20,190 bases of DNA, taken from Paucimonas sp. Its GTDB lineage: Bacteria; Pseudomonadota; Gammaproteobacteria; Burkholderiales; Burkholderiaceae_D. The notes below the pieces were generated by a model. The model was not told the origin of the DNA and ran no database searches. It was given only the letters and a program-made list of their open reading frames with translations. The stretch spans positions 1-20,190 of the forward strand of contig JAQSWC010000001.1 of NCBI GenBank assembly GCA_029266815.1, in the 5' to 3' direction. Below, piece by piece: positions 1 through 7,601 of the stretch. Within the stretch, counting starts at the first letter, position 1. Every line of letters begins with the position of its first letter. Position numbers and translations under genes: made by a program.

Positions 1-1071
1 CACGGCACGGCCGGCGGCAAAATCCACCATCCTGATCGAGCGATCCTGCCCCGGAAAGCTCAATATCACCAACTCATCGTGACTGATGCGCACCTCGATC
101 TGCTCGCGCTCTTCATAAGAACGGTGATACACCGCGTTGACCAGAGCTTCTTCGACTGCGGCATAAGGAAAATTCCAGAAGCGCGTCACCTCCGCCCGGT
201 CCGGATGCTTGATGACCGTTTCCTTCAAGTAATTACGCTGTATGTAGTTCAGCGCATCGCGAGCCATCGTTCCCAGCGGTCCTTTGAAGATTTTTTCCTC
301 GAATCGGTCGCCGCCCGCATCTTCGGGAAACCACACCACGTCAATCTGTACGCCTGGAAAGAACTTCTCCGGCGTCTCACTGAAAAACAGCAAACCGACA
401 TTCTTGGGCCAGGGCGACTCGGCCGGACCGCCGACCACATTCATTTGCCGTCCCAACGCCTCCGTCGACAAGGCCGGCGCATCGTCCCCCAAGGCGCTAT
501 CCACCTCTTTCAAAAAGGCTTGCATCAGAGATTTGGATAGATCATCGACGCTTGTCACCTGGTTAAAGCGGTCATCGAACGGCACTTTCGCGGCCAGACT
601 CAATAGCTCTTGCTCGGTATCGCCCTTGGCTTCAACGGTGCTGGCATAGCGGCGGATGTAGTAATGCCAGGTTTTGCTCTTTGCGGTAATGGAAGCCGGC
701 GCCTTGTAAGGCCGGTTCTGCCCACCCGGCGCCCAAAGCACAATCAGCTTGCGGCCCTCCACTTCTTCCATGCTCAGCAGTGGAAAATAAGGCGGCTGAA
801 TCAGTTGGCAGCAGGCCAGCAATTCCTGTTGAATCTTATCGAGCTGGTTGTCCTGCAAACCCGCAGGTGGAAAAATCGGCTGTCCATTTGCATCGCAGTC
901 CAGCCCAATTACCAGATAACCACCGCCCAGGTTTTCGAAATCATTGGCGAACGCGCAGATCGTGCGCAGAATCGGATCAGGATTCCAACCAGCCTTGTAC
1001 TCAATGCGCTCGCCCTCAACCGTGCGCTGGCGCAGCAAATCTTGCAGGTTGATAGGCAGTTTATTCGGCAT
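1..1071 (-). CDS. AlbA_2 (Schlafen-like)/HATPase_c_4 ATP-binding protein in the hsd operon, partial (C-terminus off the left edge)
   Basis: Reading the minus strand from the ATG at 1071 gives 357 codons open to the window edge, so the end of the protein is missing. Residues ~18-60 (EGERIEYKAGWN, then ICAFAND and GGGYLVIGL) match the AlbA_2/Schlafen AAA_4 N-terminal fold. Near residues 300-345 the motif EALVNAVYHRSY followed by ISHDELVILSFPG is the usual form of the HATPase_c_4 domain found after AlbA_2. Proteins of this build are often annotated as putative transcriptional regulators or RecG-like helicases; they have no helicase motifs. The start lies 6 bp after the hsdS stop, so it is almost certainly co-transcribed with hsdMS. 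Genes of this family commonly sit inside type I RM operons, but their role there is not settled. Family call is firm, function is open. Confidence 0.87.
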   Translation of the reverse strand, partial: MPNKLPINLQDLLRQRTVEGERIEYKAGWNPDPILRTICAFANDFENLGGGYLVIGLDCDANGQPIFPPAGLQDNQLDKIQQELLACCQLIQPPYFPLLSMEEVEGRKLIVLWAPGGQNRPYKAPASITAKSKTWHYYIRRYASTVEAKGDTEQELLSLAAKVPFDDRFNQVTSVDDLSKSLMQAFLKEVDSALGDDAPALSTEALGRQMNVVGGPAESPWPKNVGLLFFSETPEKFFPGVQIDVVWFPEDAGGDRFEEKIFKGPLGTMARDALNYIQRNYLKETVIKHPDRAEVTRFWNFPYAAVEEALVNAVYHRSYEEREQIEVRISHDELVILSFPGQDRSIRMVDFAAGRAV

Positions 1072-1077
1072 GATGGA

Positions 1078-2391
1078 TTAGGCAGCCTTGCGAGTTGTAT
1101 CAGCCGAAGAAGTTGTCACTTTCACTTTCCCAGTGAGAAGGTCATGCATAAGACCATTTTTCTTCAGCCGCAATTTTCTGCATTTCTCCCCCTCCTTCTC
1201 AATAAAAACTTGGATCGCTTTGATTCGATCGCCTATTAATTGTTGTTCCGGAGATTTCGCAATAGGAAATATCAAGTTTTTAAATTCTGTTAATGAAACA
1301 CGCTCACGAGTACCTTCAATAGAGATTCGCTTCACGGCATTCCTGCCAAATGGAGAATTTAATAAAGATGATAAGTAAATTGCATCAACCTCCTTAGGTG
1401 GCCTTATGCGGATTACATCTTGAGTCACCATTGCTTTTTCATTTGACTCATATACGCAGCTATCACACGGAGGAGCACCGACCTTAGCAACTAGAATATC
1501 GCCTTGTCGGACATTGCAGAAAGCTAAGGCGTTAGCCTTTTCCTGTGTGATATGTGCACTAGAAACTCGTTTAAATATTCCTGCTTTAACATCTTGAACA
1601 TATAAGACAGGTACACCTTCGTTTCTAAGTTCAGAGGTCAGCAAATCACTACCGAAAGGACCATTAACAATATTTGCGGCACCCACTAAATCACGGAAAG
1701 AAGACGGAGACCACTCCTTCGGAAACCAGCCAAGCTTGGTCTCCTGATACAGCTCCGGTGCTTGTTCACGAGGCGGACGTAGTTTTCCATTGGGAAGTAC
1801 GCCACGAGTGAATAGGTCGTGCATCTGCCCAGCTTTGATTTGCTGGTACTTCTCGATCAGCGCTTCGGTTCTTTCAATTCCCACATCAAGACTAGCCAGA
1901 ATTTCGGCGATCTTTCCCTGTACGACGGTCGACTTAGGACTCCGAACCTTATGCTTTTCAAGATCTGCTCGTATGATTCCATTGATGCTTGTACCTTGAT
2001 TTAATTTCCTTAATTCAGCTAACTCACGAGATAAAAGATAATAAATAAAACGAGTATCAGCCTCATCGTTGTTAACATAAACTCCTGTGATGTCCTGACT
2101 TATTGCGAGGTCAAATGGAGCAATAGCCAATTTACCAACACCCGTCCTAGTCACCACGAGAAGATTACCGGCCCTTACCAAGGATGTGGCACTACTGCGA
2201 ATACCTAGATCCGTTACATAGCGCCGAATCTCCTCGATGCCGCGCGACGTAAAATCAGCGCCAGTTATCCATGGAATTTCACCATCCCAATATGCGGAAT
2301 TATTAGTGTCTGGAGTTCCTCCGTTGACGAGACGGAGGCACAAGGACGCAAATGGGCGGAGCTGCCAGTCATTGGATAAAATCTCAGGCAT
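1078..2391 (-). CDS. hsdS: Type I restriction-modification specificity subunit HsdS
   Basis: A 437-residue protein with the classic duplicated HsdS layout: target recognition domain 1 (~1-165), a conserved helical spacer (~166-200, ending IKAGQMHDLFTRGVLPNGK), target recognition domain 2 (~215-385), and a second helical spacer (~390-425, ending KKNGLMHDLLTGKVKV). The two MHDL(L/F)T(R/G)G motifs are the hallmark. The subunit sets the bipartite DNA target for HsdM and HsdR. The start ATG overlaps the hsdM stop by 8 bp (2384-2391), implying translational coupling. Base composition is unlike the neighbours: 1261-1320 has only 18 G/C in 60 bases, whereas the housekeeping genes to the right are much GC-richer. 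This fits horizontal exchange of the specificity gene. The target sequence cannot be read from the protein by eye. Confidence 0.96.
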   Translation of the reverse strand: MPEILSNDWQLRPFASLCLRLVNGGTPDTNNSAYWDGEIPWITGADFTSRGIEEIRRYVTDLGIRSSATSLVRAGNLLVVTRTGVGKLAIAPFDLAISQDITGVYVNNDEADTRFIYYLLSRELAELRKLNQGTSINGIIRADLEKHKVRSPKSTVVQGKIAEILASLDVGIERTEALIEKYQQIKAGQMHDLFTRGVLPNGKLRPPREQAPELYQETKLGWFPKEWSPSSFRDLVGAANIVNGPFGSDLLTSELRNEGVPVLYVQDVKAGIFKRVSSAHITQEKANALAFCNVRQGDILVAKVGAPPCDSCVYESNEKAMVTQDVIRIRPPKEVDAIYLSSLLNSPFGRNAVKRISIEGTRERVSLTEFKNLIFPIAKSPEQQLIGDRIKAIQVFIEKEGEKCRKLRLKKNGLMHDLLTGKVKVTTSSADTTRKAA

Positions 2392-4939
2392 ACCCTAGCT
2401 CCGACAGGAAATCCTGTAACTTTTCTGCCGCCGCATCGCGTTCCATCTCGATTTGCTTAGCGGTCACCGCATACTTACCCCACAAATTTTCAATCGCCGC
2501 GACGCAAGCTCGCTGATCAGCACGTAAATATTGCTGATAGCTGTTAAACAGCACTTTGCCTAGTCGTTCGACAATCACTTGCCTTGCTTCGTCCTTACTG
2601 ATTTTTTCACGTGCCTTTTCCACCAACTCGTTCTTGCGGTCATTAGTGGATCTGATGAGTGACTTCAGCGATCGGGCTTCCTCTTCCAGCTTCTTATGTC
2701 GAGCCAGTTGCACTTCGATGCGTGCAGCCTTTTCTTTATGAGCATTTGGGTCGCCGAATTCGCTATCACGCTTGGCAAGCTTCATCATGCCCTTGGCTTC
2801 TTTCAGCTCTGCCTTCAATGCCTTGACTTGGTCGGCTGGTAGCGCACCGGTACCTTCCGTATCCTCAAAATCCTCTTCGTTGGCGGTTGCAAACAAAGCT
2901 TGCAATTCGGCGAGGCGAGTGTGCTGCTCTTCCAGCTCCTTCAGTATGTCGGGGAATTGGCTTTGCAGGATGTCGTCATCTGGAATCAGCTCCGGACCCC
3001 AGCCGCTGGCGGCAACGGACTTGAAATCGGATGCAAGCAGCTTGTAATAATTCGCAAAGGCCCCCCGCACCTGATAACGCGTGAGTAGGTTCTGGGCAGC
3101 GAAAGTACGCTCGATACTGTCCAGCAGTGTGGCGCGCATGGCATAGACGTTGCGGGACGTCGCATGCTGGTTATCGGCATCCGGCGCCAGTGCTTCGACG
3201 ATGGGCAAATGCTGCTGCCACCATATTTCTAGCTCCGTCAGGAACTGCATTTGCCGCTTCTGCACTCCGGCATGTTGATTCACATGGTCGGCAATGGCGC
3301 GCCTGTCTATCAGCATATCGGAGAAATCGGCATAGTGGGTGCCATGCTCAGCCTTGGCACGCGGCACGAAGCAGCTGTCTCGCAGACCTTCATAGTTTTC
3401 CCAAAAATGGCTCAGCGCATCGATCTCGCTGACCGGCACACCACCATGCAAATGCGCGCGCACATCGTGCGGCTCGGGCGGCGGCGCATTGTCTACATAG
3501 CGGCGAATATTGCAGTTGTATTCTTCAGCCTTGATTTCGTCGATCGGCACCAGGCGTGCGTAGCCGTCGATATCTTTGCCCGCGCGGTAGGCATGGACGA
3601 TCTTATCGATGTCTTCTGGCCGCAAGTGATTCTGTGCTTTGCCTTCGCGGTATTCACGGTCGGCGTTGATGAACAATACCCCGCCATCTTTGCCTTTGCG
3701 CTTCTGACAATCGGCTTTATTCAACACCAGAATACAAGCCGGGATGCCCGTGCCATAGAACAAATTGCTAGGTAGGCCAATCACTGCTTCCAGATACCCG
3801 CTATCGATGAAGTACTGCCGCGCTTCGCGCTCTTCGCCACCACGGAACAAAACACCGTGAGGCATCACGGTCGCAAGGCGGCCATTCGACTCCAAAACGG
3901 AAAGCATGTGCTGCACGAACATCAGATCGGCCTTCTTACCCTTTTCTGGCATGAAAACCGGGAAGCGGCCAGAATGCTTGAGTTCTTTCCGGATGTAGTT
4001 TTGGCTGAACGGCGGATTAGCAAGCACGCGGTCGAAACGCTTCAACTCGCCTTTTTCGTCCAAATGCTGCGGTTCACGGATCGTGTCCTGCTGCCGGATA
4101 TCGGCATGAGAGATGCCGTGCAAGAGCATGTTCATTTTGCAGATGGACCAGGTCGTGCCCATCTTTTCCTGGCCGAACAGCGATACTTCGGAGGGATCAC
4201 CTCCACATTCGCGCACATAATCGCGTGTTTGAATGAGCATGCCTCCCGATCCTACTGTTGGGTCATATACCCGCATGCCGGGTTTGGGATCGCAAATCTC
4301 GACGCAGATGCGCACGACTTCCGTAGGCGTATAAAACTCGCCTGCTTTCTTTCCCGCCGAATCGGCAAAGTGCTTGATTAGCCATTCGTAAGCGGTACCA
4401 AGCAAATCGGGAAATTCAAAATCTTCGTCCTTCAGCGGAATCTTGTCGAAGTTCTGGATGAAATTGACCAGTGTGTCGTCATCCAATGTGTGCTGGCCGA
4501 TCTTGCGGTTGAAGTTGATGGTGCCCTTCAGTACGTCTTGCAAAGCTTCGGCGTTATAGTCTTCGAGCGCTTCGAGAGCCTTGTTCAGCGTGGTACCGAC
4601 ATTTTCCTTTGTGTGCTTCAGTGCCGGCTGGCGTTTGCCGTTTTCATCGATCCATTCTTCATTCCAGCGCGCGCGCTTAGGAACAAAAAAGTATTTACCT
4701 GAATATTGATCGGGGTCCTCTAGATTTGCTTGGATATCAGCTTCACTCAGGCCGGCTGCTTTTCCTTCACGTTTGATCTCTTCGCGGCGCTGATCGAAAA
4801 GGTCACTTGCACGCTTCAAAAACAGCATGCCGAAGATGTATTCCTTGTACTCGCTCGCGTCCATGTTGCCGCGCAAGTCATCGCATGCGGTCAACAATAG
4901 ATTTTCAAGGCGCGTAAGAGTGAGTTTGTTGCTAGACAT
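2384..4939 (-). CDS. hsdM: Type I restriction-modification DNA methyltransferase subunit HsdM (long form)
   Basis: An 851-residue adenine-N6 methyltransferase subunit. Residues ~4-150 form the HsdM N-terminal helical domain; GEFYTP (200-205) is motif X-like; DPTVGSGGML (226-235) is the SAM-binding motif I; NPPF (308-311) is catalytic motif IV. HsdM proteins are typically about 500 aa. The additional ~350 residues here include a charged coiled-coil region (~670-790) of the kind seen in the long-HsdM subgroup, probably for subunit contacts. An in-frame ATG at 4990 exists, but I chose 4939: it begins MSSNKLTL, the normal family N-terminus, and has AGAAG about 8 nt upstream, whereas the extra 17 residues are Cys/basic and unconserved-looking. 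It is the first gene of the minus-strand operon, followed by hsdS with an 8-bp overlap. Confidence 0.96.
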   Translation of the reverse strand: MSSNKLTLTRLENLLLTACDDLRGNMDASEYKEYIFGMLFLKRASDLFDQRREEIKREGKAAGLSEADIQANLEDPDQYSGKYFFVPKRARWNEEWIDENGKRQPALKHTKENVGTTLNKALEALEDYNAEALQDVLKGTINFNRKIGQHTLDDDTLVNFIQNFDKIPLKDEDFEFPDLLGTAYEWLIKHFADSAGKKAGEFYTPTEVVRICVEICDPKPGMRVYDPTVGSGGMLIQTRDYVRECGGDPSEVSLFGQEKMGTTWSICKMNMLLHGISHADIRQQDTIREPQHLDEKGELKRFDRVLANPPFSQNYIRKELKHSGRFPVFMPEKGKKADLMFVQHMLSVLESNGRLATVMPHGVLFRGGEEREARQYFIDSGYLEAVIGLPSNLFYGTGIPACILVLNKADCQKRKGKDGGVLFINADREYREGKAQNHLRPEDIDKIVHAYRAGKDIDGYARLVPIDEIKAEEYNCNIRRYVDNAPPPEPHDVRAHLHGGVPVSEIDALSHFWENYEGLRDSCFVPRAKAEHGTHYADFSDMLIDRRAIADHVNQHAGVQKRQMQFLTELEIWWQQHLPIVEALAPDADNQHATSRNVYAMRATLLDSIERTFAAQNLLTRYQVRGAFANYYKLLASDFKSVAASGWGPELIPDDDILQSQFPDILKELEEQHTRLAELQALFATANEEDFEDTEGTGALPADQVKALKAELKEAKGMMKLAKRDSEFGDPNAHKEKAARIEVQLARHKKLEEEARSLKSLIRSTNDRKNELVEKAREKISKDEARQVIVERLGKVLFNSYQQYLRADQRACVAAIENLWGKYAVTAKQIEMERDAAAEKLQDFLSELGYA

Positions 4940-5295
4940 GAATGCTACTTCTTTTGAATGGAAACAGTTGGTGCGACACACTCGGCTCACATTTCTGAGC
5001 CAAGTATTGGCAAACAGCGATTTTATCTCTGCATAGTGATTTATATGCAGATTTGCAACCTATTTTCTTATTGTGAGCGTTGCAAACGCACCCACCCTTC
5101 GCTCCATACCTGAGACTGTCGACTTTGTAGAGGTGGGAGGGTGGGCTAACGCGCACGGCCAGGGGCGGCCATGCCTTAGAGGCAAGAAAGTCTGCTGGCG
5201 TGTTGCTGGAAGCGCGACGTAGGACGGACCAAAACGAATATAGGCAGACCGAAATCAACGGAAGAGAAATTGACGCTTATTCGCCCCACGCCTAC
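4940..5295 (-). promoter_or_regulatory. hsdM upstream region with three inverted repeats; no convincing gene
   Basis: No ORF in this 356-bp stretch looks coding. It holds three inverted repeats: GGCTCA-N6-TGAGCC (4984-5001), TCTGCATA-N8-TATGCAGA (5028-5051) and GCGTT-GCA-AACGC (5077-5089). On the minus strand, a TTGCAA followed 17 nt later by TATGCA overlaps the middle repeat and could be an hsdM promoter; it is a weak match. The repeats may be operators or transcript hairpins. The part from ~5100 to 5295 is GC-rich and shows nothing I recognise. Confidence 0.45.
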
Positions 5296-5838
5296 TCAAA
5301 ACAAATCCACTTCCTGATCAAACGCGAGTGCCGCTGCACCGAAGTCACCAATGATTTTCTGCCAGTCGTTTCCACGGTGGCTATCCATGTACTCGAAGAA
5401 CGATGAAGTCGGATCGTTCAACAGCACCGCAACAGCATAGTCCAGTACGTTGTCGCTGAATTTGACCAGTGCATCGTATTTAGTGCCGGTGGCAAGCGCA
5501 TCGTCGGCAATGACGGGGGCAGCGCCGAAGTAGATGGCGGGCAGCTTGTATCGCAGGTTGGCTCCAAAATCCGACGGCACTTCAGCCTTTGCTTGCGCAA
5601 AGCTGCGCAGCCTGGAGTGGAAACCGTAGGGGCGGATTTCGAAGTACTCCGACACCGGCGGCGGCGCGCCAAGGTCTGCGGCTCTGCCGAACGCGGCTTC
5701 CGCCTCATGCCGGTCTCCCTTCTTGAGGCCGATGCGAATCACCAACGCTTCTGTAATACCGGGAAATCCCGCTTCCTGAAAATGCCGGACGATGCGTTCC
5801 GCCGCGTCATTCGCCGGCAATGAGGTGATACCATTCAT
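5296..5838 (-). CDS. Hypothetical protein, 180 aa, family not recognised
   Basis: I do not recognise this protein. It is 180 residues, soluble-looking, with no signal peptide and no membrane segment. It is rich in Ala, Asp and Phe, with an acidic hydrophobic C-terminus (FDQEVDLF). The start at 5838 is supported by AGGA 8 nt upstream (AGGAAAACGCTC before ATG). The frame has normal GC-rich third positions and no rival on the other strand with a better start, so I take it as real. It diverges from the transporter at 5892 with only 53 bp between the two starts, so the promoters overlap or are very close. Segments such as IRPYGFHSRLRSF and KIIGDFGAAALAFDQ could serve as search anchors. No function is proposed. 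Confidence 0.7.
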   Translation of the reverse strand: MNGITSLPANDAAERIVRHFQEAGFPGITEALVIRIGLKKGDRHEAEAAFGRAADLGAPPPVSEYFEIRPYGFHSRLRSFAQAKAEVPSDFGANLRYKLPAIYFGAAPVIADDALATGTKYDALVKFSDNVLDYAVAVLLNDPTSSFFEYMDSHRGNDWQKIIGDFGAAALAFDQEVDLF

Positions 5839-5891
5839 GAGCGTTTTCCTGAAGAAACAGATTCAGCATCATATCCAGTTTTTCACCCCAT

Positions 5892-6929
5892 TTGAACCTC
5901 AGCGTGCCGAACTTTTTGCAGCCCCTCGCGCCGTATCTTTCCCATCCCCTCGTGCTGCTGGCGGGCTTTCTGGCCGCGTCGTTTTTCATGATCTGGCGTT
6001 TGCATGCGGTGGAGGGCAAGGGCTTCGAAGGCACCTTGCTGGGCACGCTGATCCTGCCGTACTGCTCGGGGTTCGCCAACCTGGTGTTTGTGTTTGTGAT
6101 GATGCGCGGTGACGGCAATGGCCGGCTGATCATTGAAAACAGCCTGGTGAACAATGTCACTAACCTGACCCTGATACTGGGGCTAGCGGCGCTGTTCTCT
6201 CGCTCGCTCTCATCCTCAACCCCTGCAAAGACCGCCAAGAAGCAAACCGGAAAGCCGGCCGCGAAAAAGCCGAGCGGAAAACAGGGGGATATGTATCGCC
6301 TCTATCGCCTCGACCTGCTGTTTACGCTGGTGGCGATGTTCCTGTTTGCAGGCGTCTTGTGGGCGCTGGCCAAGGATGGCGAGCTGGGCTTTTACGATGG
6401 GCTCGTGCTCGTTGGACTGTTTTTGTTCTGGCAGGTGCTGCATGTGTTCGAAGTCTTGAAGAACAACGTCAGGAAGAAGCAATCCGTTCATTGGTCGATC
6501 ATCATCGATCTGCTGCTGATCGGGCTTTGCGCCTATGCCATTTACCTCAGCGTGGATTACCTGGTGAAATGGATAGAGACTGCGAAGAACCCGTATCTAA
6601 CCGTTGCCCATCTGGGGTGGCTCAGCGGCGCGATCATGGTGGTGCCCAACGCGATTCTGGCGCTGTATTACACCCACGCGGGAAGGCACGACATTGTAGT
6701 GAGCTCGCAGGTGGGAGACGGGCATATCTGCATTCCCTTGTGCATTGGCCTGTTTGCTTTGGCCGAACCCATTGTCGTGCCGGAATTCTTGCAAGTGGGC
6801 GTAGCGATCATTCTTGGCGCGGGCGTGCTGCACTTCCTGTCCATCATGATTTGGGAAAGGCAGCCCCGGTTCGTGGGGGCGCTGCTGCTGGGTGGGTATG
6901 GATTCTTTCTATACAAGGGGCTGGCGTAG
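5892..6929 (+). CDS. CaCA-like (sodium/calcium exchanger superfamily) integral membrane protein
   Basis: A 345-residue membrane protein with about ten hydrophobic segments in two halves separated by a basic cytoplasmic loop (residues ~105-132, rich in KPxKK). This is the layout of the Na+/Ca2+ exchanger superfamily. The likely alpha repeats are ~45-102 (LILPYCSGFANLVFV ... NSLVNNVTNLTLILGL) and ~242-290 (GAIMVVPNAILALYY ... GDGHICIPLCIGLFAL). In canonical members these regions carry acidic residues (GxSxPE-type motifs). Here Asn appears at the comparable places, so ion specificity is uncertain and the protein may not move Ca2+. The first start in frame after the upstream stop is TTG at 5892; GTG at 5904 is an alternative. 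Neither has a clear SD, so the start is provisional. Confidence 0.78.
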   Translation: MNLSVPNFLQPLAPYLSHPLVLLAGFLAASFFMIWRLHAVEGKGFEGTLLGTLILPYCSGFANLVFVFVMMRGDGNGRLIIENSLVNNVTNLTLILGLAALFSRSLSSSTPAKTAKKQTGKPAAKKPSGKQGDMYRLYRLDLLFTLVAMFLFAGVLWALAKDGELGFYDGLVLVGLFLFWQVLHVFEVLKNNVRKKQSVHWSIIIDLLLIGLCAYAIYLSVDYLVKWIETAKNPYLTVAHLGWLSGAIMVVPNAILALYYTHAGRHDIVVSSQVGDGHICIPLCIGLFALAEPIVVPEFLQVGVAIILGAGVLHFLSIMIWERQPRFVGALLLGGYGFFLYKGLA

Positions 6930-7043
6930 CGTTGCAAGTGCATGAAAGAAAAATGCCTCACTTTTGGAGGACGCAACATCGGTATTGGTTCTTCCTGCTA
7001 CCTTGTTGTCAATAGCCCCTGTCTGGATCTTCCTTCCTAGCTC

Positions 7044-7454
7044 ATGCCCGCCAACTTCCTTCCCATCATTCCGGACGATGAAATCGAACTGACGGCCATT
7101 CGCGCTCAGGGTGCCGGCGGACAGAACGTGAACAAGGTGTCGAACGCGGTGCACCTGCGATTCGACATTCATGCCTCGTCATTGTCTGATGACATCAAGG
7201 AGCGGCTGCTTCGCTTGAACGATCAGCGCATCACGAAGGAAGGCGAGATCGTCATCAAGGCGCAATCCCATCGCAGCCTCGAGCGAAACCGCGAGGAGGC
7301 GATTCTTCGGCTGCAGGAATTGGTGGCAAGCGTTTCGATGCCGCCGCGCATACGCCGCGCTACCCGCCCTACACGTTCCTCGCAGAAAAAGCGCCTCGAA
7401 GAGAAAAACCGGCGCGGAGAAATCAAGTCGATGCGCGGCAGATTGCGCGATTGA
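7044..7454 (+). CDS. arfB: Alternative ribosome-rescue peptidyl-tRNA hydrolase ArfB (YaeJ)
   Basis: A 136-residue class I release-factor-like protein. GAGGQNVNKVSNAVHLRFD contains the catalytic GGQ (residues 25-27), which hydrolyses peptidyl-tRNA in the ribosomal A site. The C-terminal ~35 residues are strongly basic (RRATRPTRSSQKKR ... SMRGRL), matching the ArfB tail that enters the empty mRNA channel of stalled ribosomes. It lacks the codon-recognition domains of RF1/RF2, and its length matches the family (about 140 aa). The start at 7044 gives the expected N-terminus but has no strong SD. It stands alone on the plus strand, 114 bp after the transporter, with no clear terminator between them. 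Confidence 0.95.
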   Translation: MPANFLPIIPDDEIELTAIRAQGAGGQNVNKVSNAVHLRFDIHASSLSDDIKERLLRLNDQRITKEGEIVIKAQSHRSLERNREEAILRLQELVASVSMPPRIRRATRPTRSSQKKRLEEKNRRGEIKSMRGRLRD

Positions 7455-7601
7455 AGAAATCTTCGCGATAGGCCCATTTGCCGAAAAAGAATCGCTGATC
7501 CGCGCGGAAGGGCGATGTGCTTGCATATTCGCAATTGCGATCAAGAACCAGGGCAAACCTTTTGGCTCAAACCTGTATTCAAGACGTTGCACCCATTCTT
7601 G

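Noticed and set aside
1..1071. RecG-like helicase for the AlbA_2 gene
   Set aside because: Only the AlbA_2 and HATPase_c_4 parts are present; no helicase motifs are visible, so the common RecG-like label would mislead.
79..1239. Plus-strand frames opposite the AlbA_2 gene
   Set aside because: The minus-strand reading gives a continuous AlbA_2/HATPase_c_4 protein running to the window edge, so the plus-strand frames are shadows.
5100..5200. Possible tRNA or structured RNA in the GC-rich part of the hsdM upstream region
   Set aside because: No cloverleaf arms or conserved T-loop could be found by eye.
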